DNA from: Microbispora catharanthi
GTDB taxonomy: Bacteria > Actinomycetota > Actinomycetes > Streptosporangiales > Streptosporangiaceae
Reading direction: 5' to 3'
Length of the DNA stretch: 64,000 nucleotides
Assembly: GCF_006334915.2 (NCBI RefSeq)
Contig: NZ_VDMA02000026.1
Span: 56,734 to 120,733 of the forward strand
The notes beneath the pieces were generated by a model, which was given only the letters and a program-made list of their open reading frames with translations, was not told the DNA's origin and searched no databases. The position numbers and the translations under genes are program-made. This document shows, piece after piece, positions 1 through 7,926 of the stretch; the first letter of the stretch is position 1; each line of letters starts with the position of its first letter.

Positions 1-122
1 CGAAGGTGCCACCGCAGGACCGCGTGGCGGCGGTGATGGAGGCACTGGCCCCGAGCAACACCGGCGACGACACCTGCATTCTGGTCGCGCGCATCCTGCC
101 GAACTCCACGGAAGTGTCCTGA
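1..122 (+). CDS. C-terminal end of a SpoIIE/PP2C-type serine phosphatase (partial)
   Basis: Only the last 39 codons are present (reading frame from base 3, stop TGA at 120-122). They carry the DDTCILVAR strand, the metal-binding Asp-Asp end typical of PP2C/SpoIIE phosphatases that dephosphorylate STAS anti-anti-sigma proteins. The stop overlaps the ATG of the next gene (ATGA), which encodes exactly such a STAS protein, so the two are almost certainly translationally coupled and work together as a partner-switching module. The upstream sensor part lies outside the window, so the input signal cannot be read. The family assignment rests on a short tail plus context. Confidence 0.72.
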   Translation, partial: KVPPQDRVAAVMEALAPSNTGDDTCILVARILPNSTEVS

Positions 123-505
123 TGTCTGATCTGCGCAACATCTCGACCGCCGAGACCACGTTCGCCGCCGAGAGCAGCGGAGGTCTCGGATTGCTGACGG
201 TGCGGGGGACGCTCGACTTCACCACCCACGAGGCGGCCACGGACTTCTTCGACAAGGCCTTCGCCCAGTTCGGGCCGCACCTCGTGGTGAACCTGCTCGA
301 ACTGGGCTTCCTCGACTCCAGGGCGACGGGCCTGCTGGTCAACTGCTGGAAGCGCGCGCTGGACGAGGGAGGCTGGCTGGCCCTCGTCGCGGTCGAGCAG
401 GGCGCGGCCCGCGCGTTGTGGATCACCGGGCTGGCGTCGCACGTCCCGGTCTTCCCCACCGTCGCGGACGCCCTCTCCGCCGCGCCCTCTCCCGACGCCG
501 AATAG
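122..505 (+). CDS. STAS-domain anti-sigma factor antagonist
   Basis: A 127-aa single STAS domain. The motif VVNLLELGFLDSRATGLL (about residues 57-75) corresponds to the conserved D-S-x-G loop of SpoIIAA/RsbV proteins, in which the Ser of DS is the phosphorylation site, here followed by Arg-Ala-Thr. Proteins of this kind bind an anti-sigma kinase when unphosphorylated and release a sigma factor. The gene overlaps the preceding phosphatase by 4 nt. No anti-sigma kinase gene is adjacent; the nearest HATPase protein of that kind is 31 kb away, so the partner is unknown. Substitution of the usual DSTG loop by DSRATG is slightly unusual. Confidence 0.85.
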   Translation: MSDLRNISTAETTFAAESSGGLGLLTVRGTLDFTTHEAATDFFDKAFAQFGPHLVVNLLELGFLDSRATGLLVNCWKRALDEGGWLALVAVEQGAARALWITGLASHVPVFPTVADALSAAPSPDAE

Positions 506-630
506 CCCGCGGGGCGTCGTCCCGAGACCGTCACCTGGCGTCCAACTCCTCCTCACATGCCCGCCACGGGCGGATAGAGCCCATGAGCGGGGGTAGCACC
601 CGAGAAGTCGGCCGTGGAGGGGGCGAAGCC

Positions 631-1107
631 ATGAAACGTCTCGTTGCCGGAGCGGCGGCGCTCGCGGTTGCCGGCCTGGGGATGGCGCGATGGGCGGCCG
701 CGCGTGCCCGGGTGCCGGCCGCGGCGAAGGACCCGCTGGAATCCAGCCGCTGGATGGGCGTCACCGTCAACCGGCCGCCGGACGAGGTCGCCCCGGCCGG
801 GCACCTGCCCGAGCCGCTGGCCCGGGTGGACGCCGAGGTGCGGATGAACCGGGCGCCCGGCGACCGGGGCACGGAGATCTACGCACGGCCGAGGGAGCAC
901 CGGGCCGGCGCCGACGGCGTCCTCGCCCGGCTGCGGGGTGAGGACCCCCGCACGGAGATCCGTACGGCGCTGCGCGAGACGAAGTCCCTGCTGGAGACCG
1001 GCGACGTGCTGCGCTCGGACGAGGAGATCGCGACGACCCGGCCGACCCTGCCGGGCAAGGTCCTCGACATGGCGCTGGGACGTGCCTCCGAAGGGGGGCG
1101 GCTGTGA
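631..1107 (+). CDS. Hypothetical protein with N-terminal membrane segment, coupled to alcohol dehydrogenase
   Basis: A 158-aa protein starting at ATG 631, preceded by a purine-rich GGAGGGGG ribosome binding site. Residues 3-22 are a hydrophobic Ala/Gly/Leu helix, probably a membrane anchor or signal. The remainder is charged and contains VRMNRAPGDRGTEI, a strand-loop pattern reminiscent of the end of SRPBCC/cyclase-like domains, but too short for a full fold, so I do not assign a family. Its stop codon overlaps the GTG start of the following zinc alcohol dehydrogenase, so the pair is an operon and the protein probably accompanies that enzyme. An upstream in-frame extension to 418 overlaps the STAS gene and has no ribosome binding site. 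Confidence 0.7.
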   Translation: MKRLVAGAAALAVAGLGMARWAAARARVPAAAKDPLESSRWMGVTVNRPPDEVAPAGHLPEPLARVDAEVRMNRAPGDRGTEIYARPREHRAGADGVLARLRGEDPRTEIRTALRETKSLLETGDVLRSDEEIATTRPTLPGKVLDMALGRASEGGRL

Positions 1108-2279
1108 AGGCGCTGTGCTGGCAGGGCGTGAACGAACTGTCGGTCGAGCAGGTGCCCGACCCCGCGATCCTCAACGCCCAGGACGCGATCGTGAAGGTGA
1201 CGGCGAGCACCACCTGCGGTTCCGACCTCCACCTGCTCGGCGGCTACATCCCGGCCATGCGGGCCGGTGACGTCATCGGGCACGAGTTCATCGGCGAGAT
1301 CGTCGACGTCGGCCCCGAGGTGAGCCGGCACCGGCCGGGCGACCGGGTGGTGGTCTGCTCGATCATCGGATGCGGCCGCTGCTGGGCCTGCCGTCACGAC
1401 GAGTGGTCGCTGTGCGAGAACAGCAACCCCAATCCGGGCGTCACGGACCTGATGTGGGGCGGCACGACCGCGGGCATCTTCGGCTACTCCCACGCGATGG
1501 GCGGCTTCCGCGGCAGCCACGCCGAGTACATCCGGGTGCCCTTCGTGGACTACAACGCGTTCACCGTTCCCGAGGGCGTCTCGGACCTCGACGCCCTGTT
1601 CGCCTCCGACGCCGCCCCCACGGGCTGGATGGGCGCCGAGCTCGGCGGCGTACGGCCGGGAGACGTGGTCGCGGTGTGGGGGTGCGGCGCAGTCGGCCAG
1701 ATGGCGGCCCGGGCCGCCATGCTCCTCGGCGCCGAGCGGGTCGTCGCGATCGACCGCTACCCGGAACGGCTGGCCATGACCGCCCGGCACGTCGGCTGCG
1801 AGGTGATCGACTACACGAGCACCGACGTCACCGCCGAGCTGCGCGAGCGCACCGGCGGCCGGGGCCCGGACGTGTGCGTCGAGGCCGTCGGCATGGAGGC
1901 CGACAGCACCGGGATCCAGCGCGTCTACGACGGCGTCAAGCAGCAGCTGCGCCTGGAGCAGGACCGCCCGATCGCGGTGCGGGAGGCGATCCACGCCTGC
2001 CGCAAGGGCGGCTCGGTGTTCGTGCTGGGGGTCTTCGCCGGCTTCGTGGACAAGTTCCCGCTCGGCGCGCTGATGAACAAGGGCCTCACGCTGCGCGGTG
2101 CGCAGCAGCACGGCCAGCGGTACATCCCGAAGCTCCTCGACCGCATCGCGAAGGGCGATCTGAAGACCTCCTACCTCGCGACGCACACCATGACGCTCGA
2201 CGAGGGGCCCAAGGGCTACGACATGTTCAAGCACAAGAAGGACGGCTGCGTCCGCGCCGTCTTCCGCCCCTGGGCCTGA
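1104..2279 (+). CDS. Zinc-dependent alcohol dehydrogenase (formaldehyde dehydrogenase-like MDR family)
   Basis: A 391-aa medium-chain dehydrogenase. The catalytic zinc ligands are visible in TTCGSD (Cys about 38) and GHEFIGE (His about 59). The structural zinc lobe has four Cys in the C-x2-C-x2-C-x7-C pattern of CGRCWACRHDEWSLC. The Rossmann nucleotide-binding loop is WGCGAVGQ (about residue 192) followed by an acidic Asp in VVAIDRYPERL, which suggests NAD rather than NADP. The insertion between about residues 105 and 140 (PGVTDLMWGGTTAGIFGYS) resembles glutathione-independent formaldehyde dehydrogenase-like enzymes. It starts with GTG overlapping the upstream stop and ends before a strong hairpin. 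The exact substrate cannot be read from sequence. Confidence 0.92.
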   Translation: MKALCWQGVNELSVEQVPDPAILNAQDAIVKVTASTTCGSDLHLLGGYIPAMRAGDVIGHEFIGEIVDVGPEVSRHRPGDRVVVCSIIGCGRCWACRHDEWSLCENSNPNPGVTDLMWGGTTAGIFGYSHAMGGFRGSHAEYIRVPFVDYNAFTVPEGVSDLDALFASDAAPTGWMGAELGGVRPGDVVAVWGCGAVGQMAARAAMLLGAERVVAIDRYPERLAMTARHVGCEVIDYTSTDVTAELRERTGGRGPDVCVEAVGMEADSTGIQRVYDGVKQQLRLEQDRPIAVREAIHACRKGGSVFVLGVFAGFVDKFPLGALMNKGLTLRGAQQHGQRYIPKLLDRIAKGDLKTSYLATHTMTLDEGPKGYDMFKHKKDGCVRAVFRPWA

Positions 2280-2292
2280 CCCGTGGGAGAGC

Positions 2293-2322
2293 GCCCGCCG
2301 CCTCCGTGAGGAGGCGGCGGGC
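2293..2322. terminator. Bidirectional hairpin terminator between convergent genes
   Basis: A perfect 13-bp GC stem (GCCCGCCGCCTCC / GGAGGCGGCGGGC) with a GTGA loop. It lies 13 bases after the dehydrogenase stop and 8 bases beyond the stop of the small minus-strand ORF, so it can serve both. There is no U-tract, as usual in high-GC actinobacteria. Confidence 0.85.
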
Positions 2323-2330
2323 CGGTGATC

Positions 2331-2438
2331 TCAGCGTACGGCCGGGGCGGCCAGCCGTTCCGCCTCGTGGTGCAGTGCCTCGATGAGGACGAGCTCCAGG
2401 CGGAGCTTGTCGTCCACGAGGCTCTCGAGGACGTCCAT
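2331..2438 (-). CDS. Small protein, 35 aa, unknown function
   Basis: The start ATG at 2436-2438 is preceded on the minus strand by AAGGAGG with 5-nt spacing, a near-perfect ribosome binding site. This makes a real gene likely despite the small size. The product is an amphipathic, acidic-basic helix (MDVLESLVDDKLRLELV, then a LIEALHHEAERL segment), probably soluble. It is divergently placed from helD and its message would have a leader of up to about 150 nt. It ends against the shared 2293-2322 terminator. A longer upstream reading frame (to 2615) exists but has no ribosome binding site. I do not recognise the family. Confidence 0.55.
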   Translation of the reverse strand: MDVLESLVDDKLRLELVLIEALHHEAERLAAPAVR

Positions 2439-2727
2439 CCGGGCCTCCTTGTTTCCAAAGACGTCCCGCGGCGCGCGACGGTTGACCATGGCGCGATGCG
2501 AATCCGGACGAAATGTGGCGATGCGTCCCGCCGATCGCGCCGTACGCCGGTTACCCAGGACGGACGCGACATCACTCACATCAGTCACATAAGTCTCGGA
2601 AAACAAAAAATCCACCCCAGAGCGGAGTGGACGGAGGCGTGCCGCACCACAGGGGCGCGATGCCGTATAGTGAGAGATTCCCAGTTATCTGAAAGTCAGA
2701 CGCTCTCACTAGGAGTTTATCACAGGA
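2439..2727. promoter_or_regulatory. Divergent regulatory region of helD and the 35-aa gene, with nested inverted repeats
   Basis: About 290 non-coding bases. TATAGT at 2666-2671 is a good -10 box for helD. An outer perfect inverted repeat AGTGAGAG (2669-2676) / CTCTCACT (2703-2710) overlaps that -10 and encloses an inner hairpin TCTGA-AAG-TCAGA (2688-2700). The AGGAG at 2711-2715 follows directly, 12 nt before the ATG at 2728. A third imperfect inverted repeat (TCCACCCC / GGAGTGGA, about 2610-2630) lies upstream. The outer repeat may be an operator or part of a folded leader. I looked for the rifampicin-associated element described upstream of other actinobacterial helR genes and did not see it. 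Confidence 0.5.
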
Positions 2728-4992
2728 ATGGGTGACCGTCAATCCGACTCCGCTCGCGCCGAGGCCCTGCGGATCGAGCAGTCTCATGTCTCCATGGTGT
2801 ACGGCCGCCTCGACATCGCCCGCGAACGGGCCGAGCGCGGCATGCGGGAAGTCCTGGCCCGCGGCGGCGCGGGAACCCGGCAGGCCGTCGTGGAGCGGGA
2901 GGTGGCGGCGGCCGAGCACGCCCGCCGCCTCGCGCAACTGTCGGCCGTCGAACGCGGCCTGTGCTTCGGCCGCATCGACGACGCCGGGGGCGAGACCCTC
3001 TATATCGGCCGCATCGGGCTGCGCGACGACGACCACACGTCCGTGCTCGTCGACTGGCGGGCCCCCGCCGCCCGCCCCTTCTACGTCGCCACCCCCAGCG
3101 ACCCGGGCTCCCTCGTACGCCGCCGGCACCTGCACACGCGGCACCGCGACGTCGTGGGCATCGACGACGAGGTCTTCGACCTCGACCGGATGGCCGACGG
3201 AGACCGCCGTACGCTCGTCGGCGAGGCCGCGCTGCTCGCGGCGCTGCGCCGCGGGCGCACCGGACGCATGGGCGAGGTCGTCGCCACCATCCAACGCGAG
3301 CAGGACCGGGTGATCCGCTCCGGCCTGGCGGGGGCACTCGTCGTGCAGGGCGGGCCGGGCACGGGCAAGACCGTCGCCGCCCTGCACCGCGCGGCGTACC
3401 TGCTCTACACCCACCGCGACACGCTGGAGCGGCGCGGCGTGCTCGTCGTCGGCCCCAACGCGACCTTCTCCCGCTACATCGGCCAGGTGCTGCCCGCGCT
3501 GGGCGAGACGCAGGTGGTGCTGACGAGCATCAGCGGGCTCCACCCGGGGGTGCGGGCCACCGCCGAGGACGAGCCGGCCGTCGCCGTCGTCAAGGGCGAC
3601 CCGCGCATGGCCGGGGTGGTCGAGGAGGCGGTCCGCGACCGCGAGCGCGTGCCGGCGGGCGACCTGGAGGTGAAGATCCCGATCCGCACGTCGGTGCGCG
3701 GCGGCGTGGAGGTCGTGGTCGAGGAGATGACGCTGCGGGTGGACCACGCCACCTGCCTGCGGGCCCGCGACCGCGCACGCGGCCTGCGGCGGCAGCACAA
3801 CATCGCCCGGTGGACGTTCGTGGACCAGGTGCTGCGGGCGCTGGCCCGGGACGAGGCCGTCACGCTCGACCGGCCGCTTGAGGACGGCGACCTGCGTTAT
3901 GCCGCCACGACCCTGTGGGAGCACCGGTCGGTGCGCGACGCGCTCGACGCCCTGTGGCCGGAGCTCACCCCCGAGCGGCTCGTCCGCGAACTCCTGTCGG
4001 ACGAGGAGCGGCTGCGTACGGCGGCCGGGCCCTACCTGACGGAGGAGGAGCGCGCGCTCCTGCTGCGGCCCCGCGAGGCGCCGTGGACGGTCGGCGACGT
4101 CCCCCTGCTGGACGAGGCCGCCGAACTGCTCGGCGAGTACGACTACGGAGCGGGGGCCAGGCGGCGCCGCGCGGAGGACGAGCGCCGCGAGGAGGAACTG
4201 TACGCGCGGGAGGTCCTGACCATCACCGACGTCGACCCGGTGCTCGACGCGTCCCTGCTGGCCGGCCGCAACCGCGACGACGGGCCGTACGTGACGACGG
4301 CCGACCGGGCCGGCCGCGACCGCACCTGGGCGTACGGGCACGTGATCGTGGACGAGGCGCAGGAGTTGTCGGCGATGGCCTGGCGGACGGTGATGCGGCG
4401 GGTCCCGGCCCGCTCCCTGACGGTCGTCGGCGACATCGCCCAGACCGGCTCGGCGGCGGGCGCGCGGTCGTGGGGCGAGATGCTCGACCCGTACGTGAAG
4501 GGACGCTGGCGCGAGGAGCGCCTGCTGGTCAACTACCGGACGCCGGCCGAGATCATGGAGGTCGCGGCCGACGTGCTGCGCGCCGTGGCGCCCGGGGAGG
4601 AGCCGCCCGAGTCCGTCCGGTTCGGCGGCGCCCGCCCCCGCGCCGTGCCCGCCGACGGCACCGACCTGCGGCAGCTCGTGGAGTCGGAGCTGCGCGAGAT
4701 CGGGGAGGGGCGGGTCGGCCTCGTCACTCCGGACGCCCGGCACGCGGAGGTCGCCGCGCTGTTCCCCGAGGCCGTCGATCCCCTGGACAGCCCGGTGGCC
4801 GTCCTCACCGTGCGCGGCTCGAAGGGCCTGGAGTTCGACGCCGTGGTGGTCGTGGATCCCGACGGCATCCTGCGTCAGTCGCCGAAGGGCGGCCAGGACC
4901 TGTACGTCGCCATCACCCGGGCGACCCGGAGGCTCACCGTGGTCTACGAGGACCGTCTCCCCGCCGTACTGCACCGCCTGGAGACCTCCTAG
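2728..4992 (+). CDS. helR: HelD/HelR-family RNA polymerase-recycling motor ATPase (UvrD-like superfamily 1)
   Basis: A 754-aa SF1 ATPase. The N-terminal region (about 1-95) is rich in Arg/Glu and predicted coiled coil, like the arm HelD inserts into the RNA polymerase secondary channel. Walker A is GGPGTGKT at about residues 208-216 and Walker B is VDEAQELS at about 541. A VGDIAQTG motif (III) follows, and the C-terminal motif VLTVRGSKGLEFDAVVVV precedes a YVAITRATRRL motif. HelD proteins remove stalled or rifampicin-bound RNA polymerase from DNA; actinobacterial HelR additionally confers rifampicin tolerance. The gene is monocistronic, with a structured leader upstream and a hairpin terminator 7 bases downstream. 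The HelR name is inferred from family and taxon. Confidence 0.9.
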   Translation: MGDRQSDSARAEALRIEQSHVSMVYGRLDIARERAERGMREVLARGGAGTRQAVVEREVAAAEHARRLAQLSAVERGLCFGRIDDAGGETLYIGRIGLRDDDHTSVLVDWRAPAARPFYVATPSDPGSLVRRRHLHTRHRDVVGIDDEVFDLDRMADGDRRTLVGEAALLAALRRGRTGRMGEVVATIQREQDRVIRSGLAGALVVQGGPGTGKTVAALHRAAYLLYTHRDTLERRGVLVVGPNATFSRYIGQVLPALGETQVVLTSISGLHPGVRATAEDEPAVAVVKGDPRMAGVVEEAVRDRERVPAGDLEVKIPIRTSVRGGVEVVVEEMTLRVDHATCLRARDRARGLRRQHNIARWTFVDQVLRALARDEAVTLDRPLEDGDLRYAATTLWEHRSVRDALDALWPELTPERLVRELLSDEERLRTAAGPYLTEEERALLLRPREAPWTVGDVPLLDEAAELLGEYDYGAGARRRRAEDERREEELYAREVLTITDVDPVLDASLLAGRNRDDGPYVTTADRAGRDRTWAYGHVIVDEAQELSAMAWRTVMRRVPARSLTVVGDIAQTGSAAGARSWGEMLDPYVKGRWREERLLVNYRTPAEIMEVAADVLRAVAPGEEPPESVRFGGARPRAVPADGTDLRQLVESELREIGEGRVGLVTPDARHAEVAALFPEAVDPLDSPVAVLTVRGSKGLEFDAVVVVDPDGILRQSPKGGQDLYVAITRATRRLTVVYEDRLPAVLHRLETS

Positions 4993-4998
4993 ACGCAA

Positions 4999-5029
4999 TA
5001 CGGCCGGCGTTGGGGGAACGCCGGCCGTA
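4999..5029. terminator. Hairpin terminator, helD / DUF5324 convergent pair
   Basis: Perfect 13-bp stem TACGGCCGGCGTT / AACGCCGGCCGTA around a GGGGG loop, between two convergent stop codons. Confidence 0.85.
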
Positions 5030-5050
5030 CTGGTGGCTGTGAGGGACGTG

Positions 5051-5551
5051 CTAGGACATTTTTCCCGAGATCTCGTCGGCGGCCTTGTCGGCCTTCTCGC
5101 CGACTTCCCCGGCCTTGTCTCCGACCCACTTGCTGGCGTCGGAGCCGGTGTGCCGCATGCTCTCCCGCATCGTCTCGGTCCAGCGCTGGGCGTTGTTGCG
5201 GTACATCGCCACACCCACCGCGCCGATCGCGACGCCGCCCAGCAACGCGACGACCGGCCAGCGCCTGCGGGTCTTCCTGGCGCTGCTCACGTCGATCCGG
5301 CGGGCCAGCTCGGTCAGGAACGCGCTCACGATCGGAGCGATCTGCTCCTCGACCGACTGCGCCGCCTGGTCGAGCTTCGGCGCCGCCCAGATCCTGGCGT
5401 CCTCGATCCGATGGGTGGCGAGATCCCGTGCGGTCTCCGCCACCGGGCTCATCCGGCCGCCGGCCTTCGTCGCCTGTTCTCTCATCCTGCTCAGCCACGT
5501 TTGCGGGATGACCACTTCGGCGCGGCGCCTTCTGTTCATTGTCAGGGACAC
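5051..5551 (-). CDS. DUF5324-like membrane-anchored protein
   Basis: A 166-aa protein with a basic N-terminus, a single transmembrane helix at about residues 98-115 (WPVVALLGGVAIGAVGVAMY) and an amphipathic Lys/Glu/Ala-rich C-terminal tail with YtxH-like repeats (KWVGDKAGEVGEKADKAADE). I chose the GTG at 5549-5551 because GGGGAGG lies 6 nt upstream; a TTG five codons earlier would overlap that site. DUF5324 proteins are commonly found divergent from the ppi cyclophilin in streptomycetes, as here. The function is unknown; the tail suggests a stress or envelope role, which is inference. Confidence 0.75.
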   Translation of the reverse strand: MSLTMNRRRRAEVVIPQTWLSRMREQATKAGGRMSPVAETARDLATHRIEDARIWAAPKLDQAAQSVEEQIAPIVSAFLTELARRIDVSSARKTRRRWPVVALLGGVAIGAVGVAMYRNNAQRWTETMRESMRHTGSDASKWVGDKAGEVGEKADKAADEISGKMS

Positions 5552-5691
5552 GATCAACCTCCCCAATCGACGGGGCCCCGGAACGACCCCTTCCCGGATG
5601 GTTGTGGCTCAATCACGAGCGGTGCTTGAAGGCATGCTCGATACCCTGTTCACCGGACAACTAACACGAGCTACCAAAGGGGGCGGCCCTC

Positions 5692-6225
5692 GTGGCTGAC
5701 AACCTCATCGCGAATCTGCGCACGAACCACGGCACGATCCGTGTGCAGCTTTTCCCCAACAAGGCGCCGAAGACCGTGCGCAACTTCGTCGAACTCGCCG
5801 AGGGCACCCGGGAGTGGACCCACCCGGAGACCGGCGAGAAGCAGACGAACGTCAAGCTCTACGACGGCACGATCTTCCACCGCGTCATCAACGGGTTCAT
5901 GATCCAGGGCGGTGACCCGCTCGGCCAGGGCATCGGCGGCCCCGGCTACGACTTCGACGACGAGATCCACCCCGAGAACCAGTTCAACCGGCCCTACCTG
6001 CTCGCCATGGCGAACGCGGGCAAGCGGTTCGGCAAGGGCACCAACGGCTCCCAGTTCTTCATCACCGTCGCGCCGACGCCGCACCTCAACCAGGGGCACA
6101 CGATCTTCGGTGAGGTGATCGAGGGCACCGAGGTGGTCGACGCGATCGCGAAGACCCCCACCGGCCGCAACGACCGGCCGGCGAACGACGTGGTCCTCGA
6201 AGAGGTCACCATCGAGCGGTCCTGA
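5692..6225 (+). CDS. ppiA: Peptidyl-prolyl cis-trans isomerase, cyclophilin type
   Basis: A 177-aa single-domain cyclophilin starting at GTG 5692 after AAAGGGGG. It has the core active-site segments FHRVINGFMIQGGD (Arg and Gln of the active site, about residues 63-76), GTNGSQFFIT (about 117-126) and LNQGHTIFGEV (His, about 133-143). No signal peptide is seen, so it acts in the cytoplasm on Xaa-Pro bonds. It contains an insertion, WTHPETGEKQTNVKLY, near residues 38-53, normal for actinobacterial homologues. It ends 25 bases before a terminator hairpin, so it is probably monocistronic. Confidence 0.95.
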   Translation: MADNLIANLRTNHGTIRVQLFPNKAPKTVRNFVELAEGTREWTHPETGEKQTNVKLYDGTIFHRVINGFMIQGGDPLGQGIGGPGYDFDDEIHPENQFNRPYLLAMANAGKRFGKGTNGSQFFITVAPTPHLNQGHTIFGEVIEGTEVVDAIAKTPTGRNDRPANDVVLEEVTIERS

Positions 6226-6250
6226 CGCCGCCCCTTCCGACGCTCCGGAG

Positions 6251-6286
6251 ACGCCTCGGCCCCGCGAACACGCGGCCGGGGCGTTT
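6251..6286 (+). terminator. Hairpin terminator after cyclophilin
   Basis: Stem ACGCCTCGGCC (6251-6261) / GGCCGGGGCGT (6274-6284) with one G-T wobble, loop of 12 bases containing a further CGCG pair, then a short T run. Confidence 0.75.
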
Positions 6287-6347
6287 CCGGCTTATAGGCT
6301 GGCTGGTGGATGCGCCCCCGCACAGGGACCCGCCCAGGAAGGACCCC

Positions 6348-7211
6348 ATGACCTCCCAGCCTCCGCCGCCCCCGCAGCCGGGGGCGCAAGCCGTGCCCAC
6401 CTGCTACCGGCACCCCGAGCGCGAGACCTACGTCCGCTGCCAGCGCTGCGAGCGCCCGATCTGCCCCGACTGCATGCGCGAGGCGGCGGTCGGCCACCAG
6501 TGCCCCGAATGCGTCCGCGAGGGCAGTCGCGAGGTGCGGCAGGCCCAGGCGACCTTCGGCGGTGCCGCCGTGGCCACGCCCCGCGTCACGTGGACCCTGC
6601 TGATCCTCAACGTGCTCGCGTACGGGGCCGAGGTCCTGCGCCCCGACGAGGTCGTCCAGCGGTTCGCGATGTGGTCGCTCGGGGTCCACATGGGCGAGTG
6701 GTGGCGGCTGATCACCAGTGCCTTCCTGCACTCCCCGCCGCCGTCGTTCTGGCACATCCTGTTCAACATGTGGGCGCTCTACGCCCTCGGCCCCGAGCTG
6801 GAGCGCAGGCTCGGCGCCGGCCGGTTCGCCGCGCTCTACCTGCTGTCGGCGCTGGGCGGCTCGGTCGCCATCTACCTGTTCGGCACGTCGGCCGTCGGCG
6901 CCTCCGGCGCCATCTACGGCCTGTTCGGCGCGTTGTTCGTCGTCGCCCGCAGACTGGGCTACGACGCCCGCGGCGCTCTCTGGCTGATCGGCATCAACGT
7001 GGTGCTCACGTTCGTCGTGCCGGGCATCAGCTGGCAGGGCCATCTCGGCGGGCTCGTGACCGGCACGATCCTCGCCGCCGGCTTCGCCTACGCTCCGCCG
7101 CGCAACCGCACCCTCGTACAGGCCGGCGTCGCCGCCGCGGTGCTGGTGGCACTGGTCCTGCTCGTCACCATGCTCCCGCCGTACGGCCTGCTGGAGGGCG
7201 CCATCACCTGA
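6348..7211 (+). CDS. Rhomboid-family intramembrane serine protease with N-terminal zinc finger
   Basis: A 287-aa protein. Residues 1-18 are Pro/Gln-rich. Residues 20-60 form a B-box-like zinc binding segment with HPER, CQRC, CPDC and CPEC pairs. From about residue 80 there are six to seven transmembrane helices. The serine protease signature GASGAIYGL (about residues 187-195) carries the nucleophilic Ser, and the catalytic His is in GHLGGLVTG (about 233). HILFNMWALYALG is the conserved HxxxN oxyanion helix. ATG 6348 has AGGAAGGA upstream. Its stop overlaps that of the convergent TetR gene by 8 bases. Substrates are unknown; the cytosolic zinc finger may recruit them, which is inference. Confidence 0.93.
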   Translation: MTSQPPPPPQPGAQAVPTCYRHPERETYVRCQRCERPICPDCMREAAVGHQCPECVREGSREVRQAQATFGGAAVATPRVTWTLLILNVLAYGAEVLRPDEVVQRFAMWSLGVHMGEWWRLITSAFLHSPPPSFWHILFNMWALYALGPELERRLGAGRFAALYLLSALGGSVAIYLFGTSAVGASGAIYGLFGALFVVARRLGYDARGALWLIGINVVLTFVVPGISWQGHLGGLVTGTILAAGFAYAPPRNRTLVQAGVAAAVLVALVLLVTMLPPYGLLEGAIT

Positions 7212-7917
7212 CGCTCCCCGCACCGGGCTGCGTGATGCGGTCGAGCCAGCGCCGGAGCAGGGCGGTCTCGACCGGCTCGAGGGCGTCGGTGCCGGCGAGG
7301 TCGAGCTGCGCGCGCAGGCGCAGCGCGGCCTCGTGGAGGGGATCGGCGTCCTCCCGCACGGTCGCCTCGGTGAGCACGTGCGCGAACACGGCGTCGCGCA
7401 TGCGGTGGGACAGCGCCGGGTCGTCGAAGAGCTCAGGACTGGCGATGTGGTCGAGCGCGGCCCCGACGCTCGCGGACAGGATCAGCCGGGCGGCGAGCGG
7501 CGGCTCCACTCTCAGCGCGCCGATCGCCGCGCACCGTACGAGCGTCGCCTCCAGAAGTTCGAACACCCGGTCGCGAGCCGTGGACCGGGACCACGGCCGA
7601 GGCGTGAACATGAGCTGGTAGAGGGCCTGGTTCTCCCGGGCGAACGCCATGTGGCCGTCCCAGCCGGCCCGGAGGTCGGCCACCGGGTCGGTCGTCCGCT
7701 CCTGCGCTGCCTTTAGGGCGGCGTAGCGCTCGTACCCGTGGTCGGCGACGGCGTCGAGGAGCCCTCGCTTGTCGCCGAACAGCCGGTAGAGCACGGGCTG
7801 GGTCACGCCGACCGCTTCACAGACCGCCCGCGTGGCGATGTCGTTGTCCGCGGACGTCGCCAGTTGCTTCTCTGCGGCCTCGATCATCGCCGCACGTAGG
7901 GTGTCCGCATCTGCCAT
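7204..7917 (-). CDS. TetR/AcrR-family transcriptional regulator
   Basis: A 237-aa regulator. The N-terminal helix-turn-helix is seen in TRAVCEAVGVTQPVLYRLFGDKRGLLDAVADHG (helix 3 SVLYRLF-type, about residues 28-60), followed by an all-helical ligand-binding domain. It is divergent from the SDR gene; the 113-bp gap holds three direct GATACGG half-sites and one inverted copy, so it probably represses both itself and the SDR/tautomerase genes. The start ATG 7917 lacks a clear ribosome binding site. A longer frame reaches 8031 but would run through the operators, so I prefer 7917. The effector is unknown. Confidence 0.88.
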   Translation of the reverse strand: MADADTLRAAMIEAAEKQLATSADNDIATRAVCEAVGVTQPVLYRLFGDKRGLLDAVADHGYERYAALKAAQERTTDPVADLRAGWDGHMAFARENQALYQLMFTPRPWSRSTARDRVFELLEATLVRCAAIGALRVEPPLAARLILSASVGAALDHIASPELFDDPALSHRMRDAVFAHVLTEATVREDADPLHEAALRLRAQLDLAGTDALEPVETALLRRWLDRITQPGAGSVR

Positions 7918-7926
7918 GTAACCAAT

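Noticed and set aside
2581..5214. 877-codon minus-strand frame opposite helD
   Set aside because: Fully antisense to a well-supported gene, low-complexity His/Arg/Gly-rich product, no ribosome binding site; typical high-GC shadow frame.
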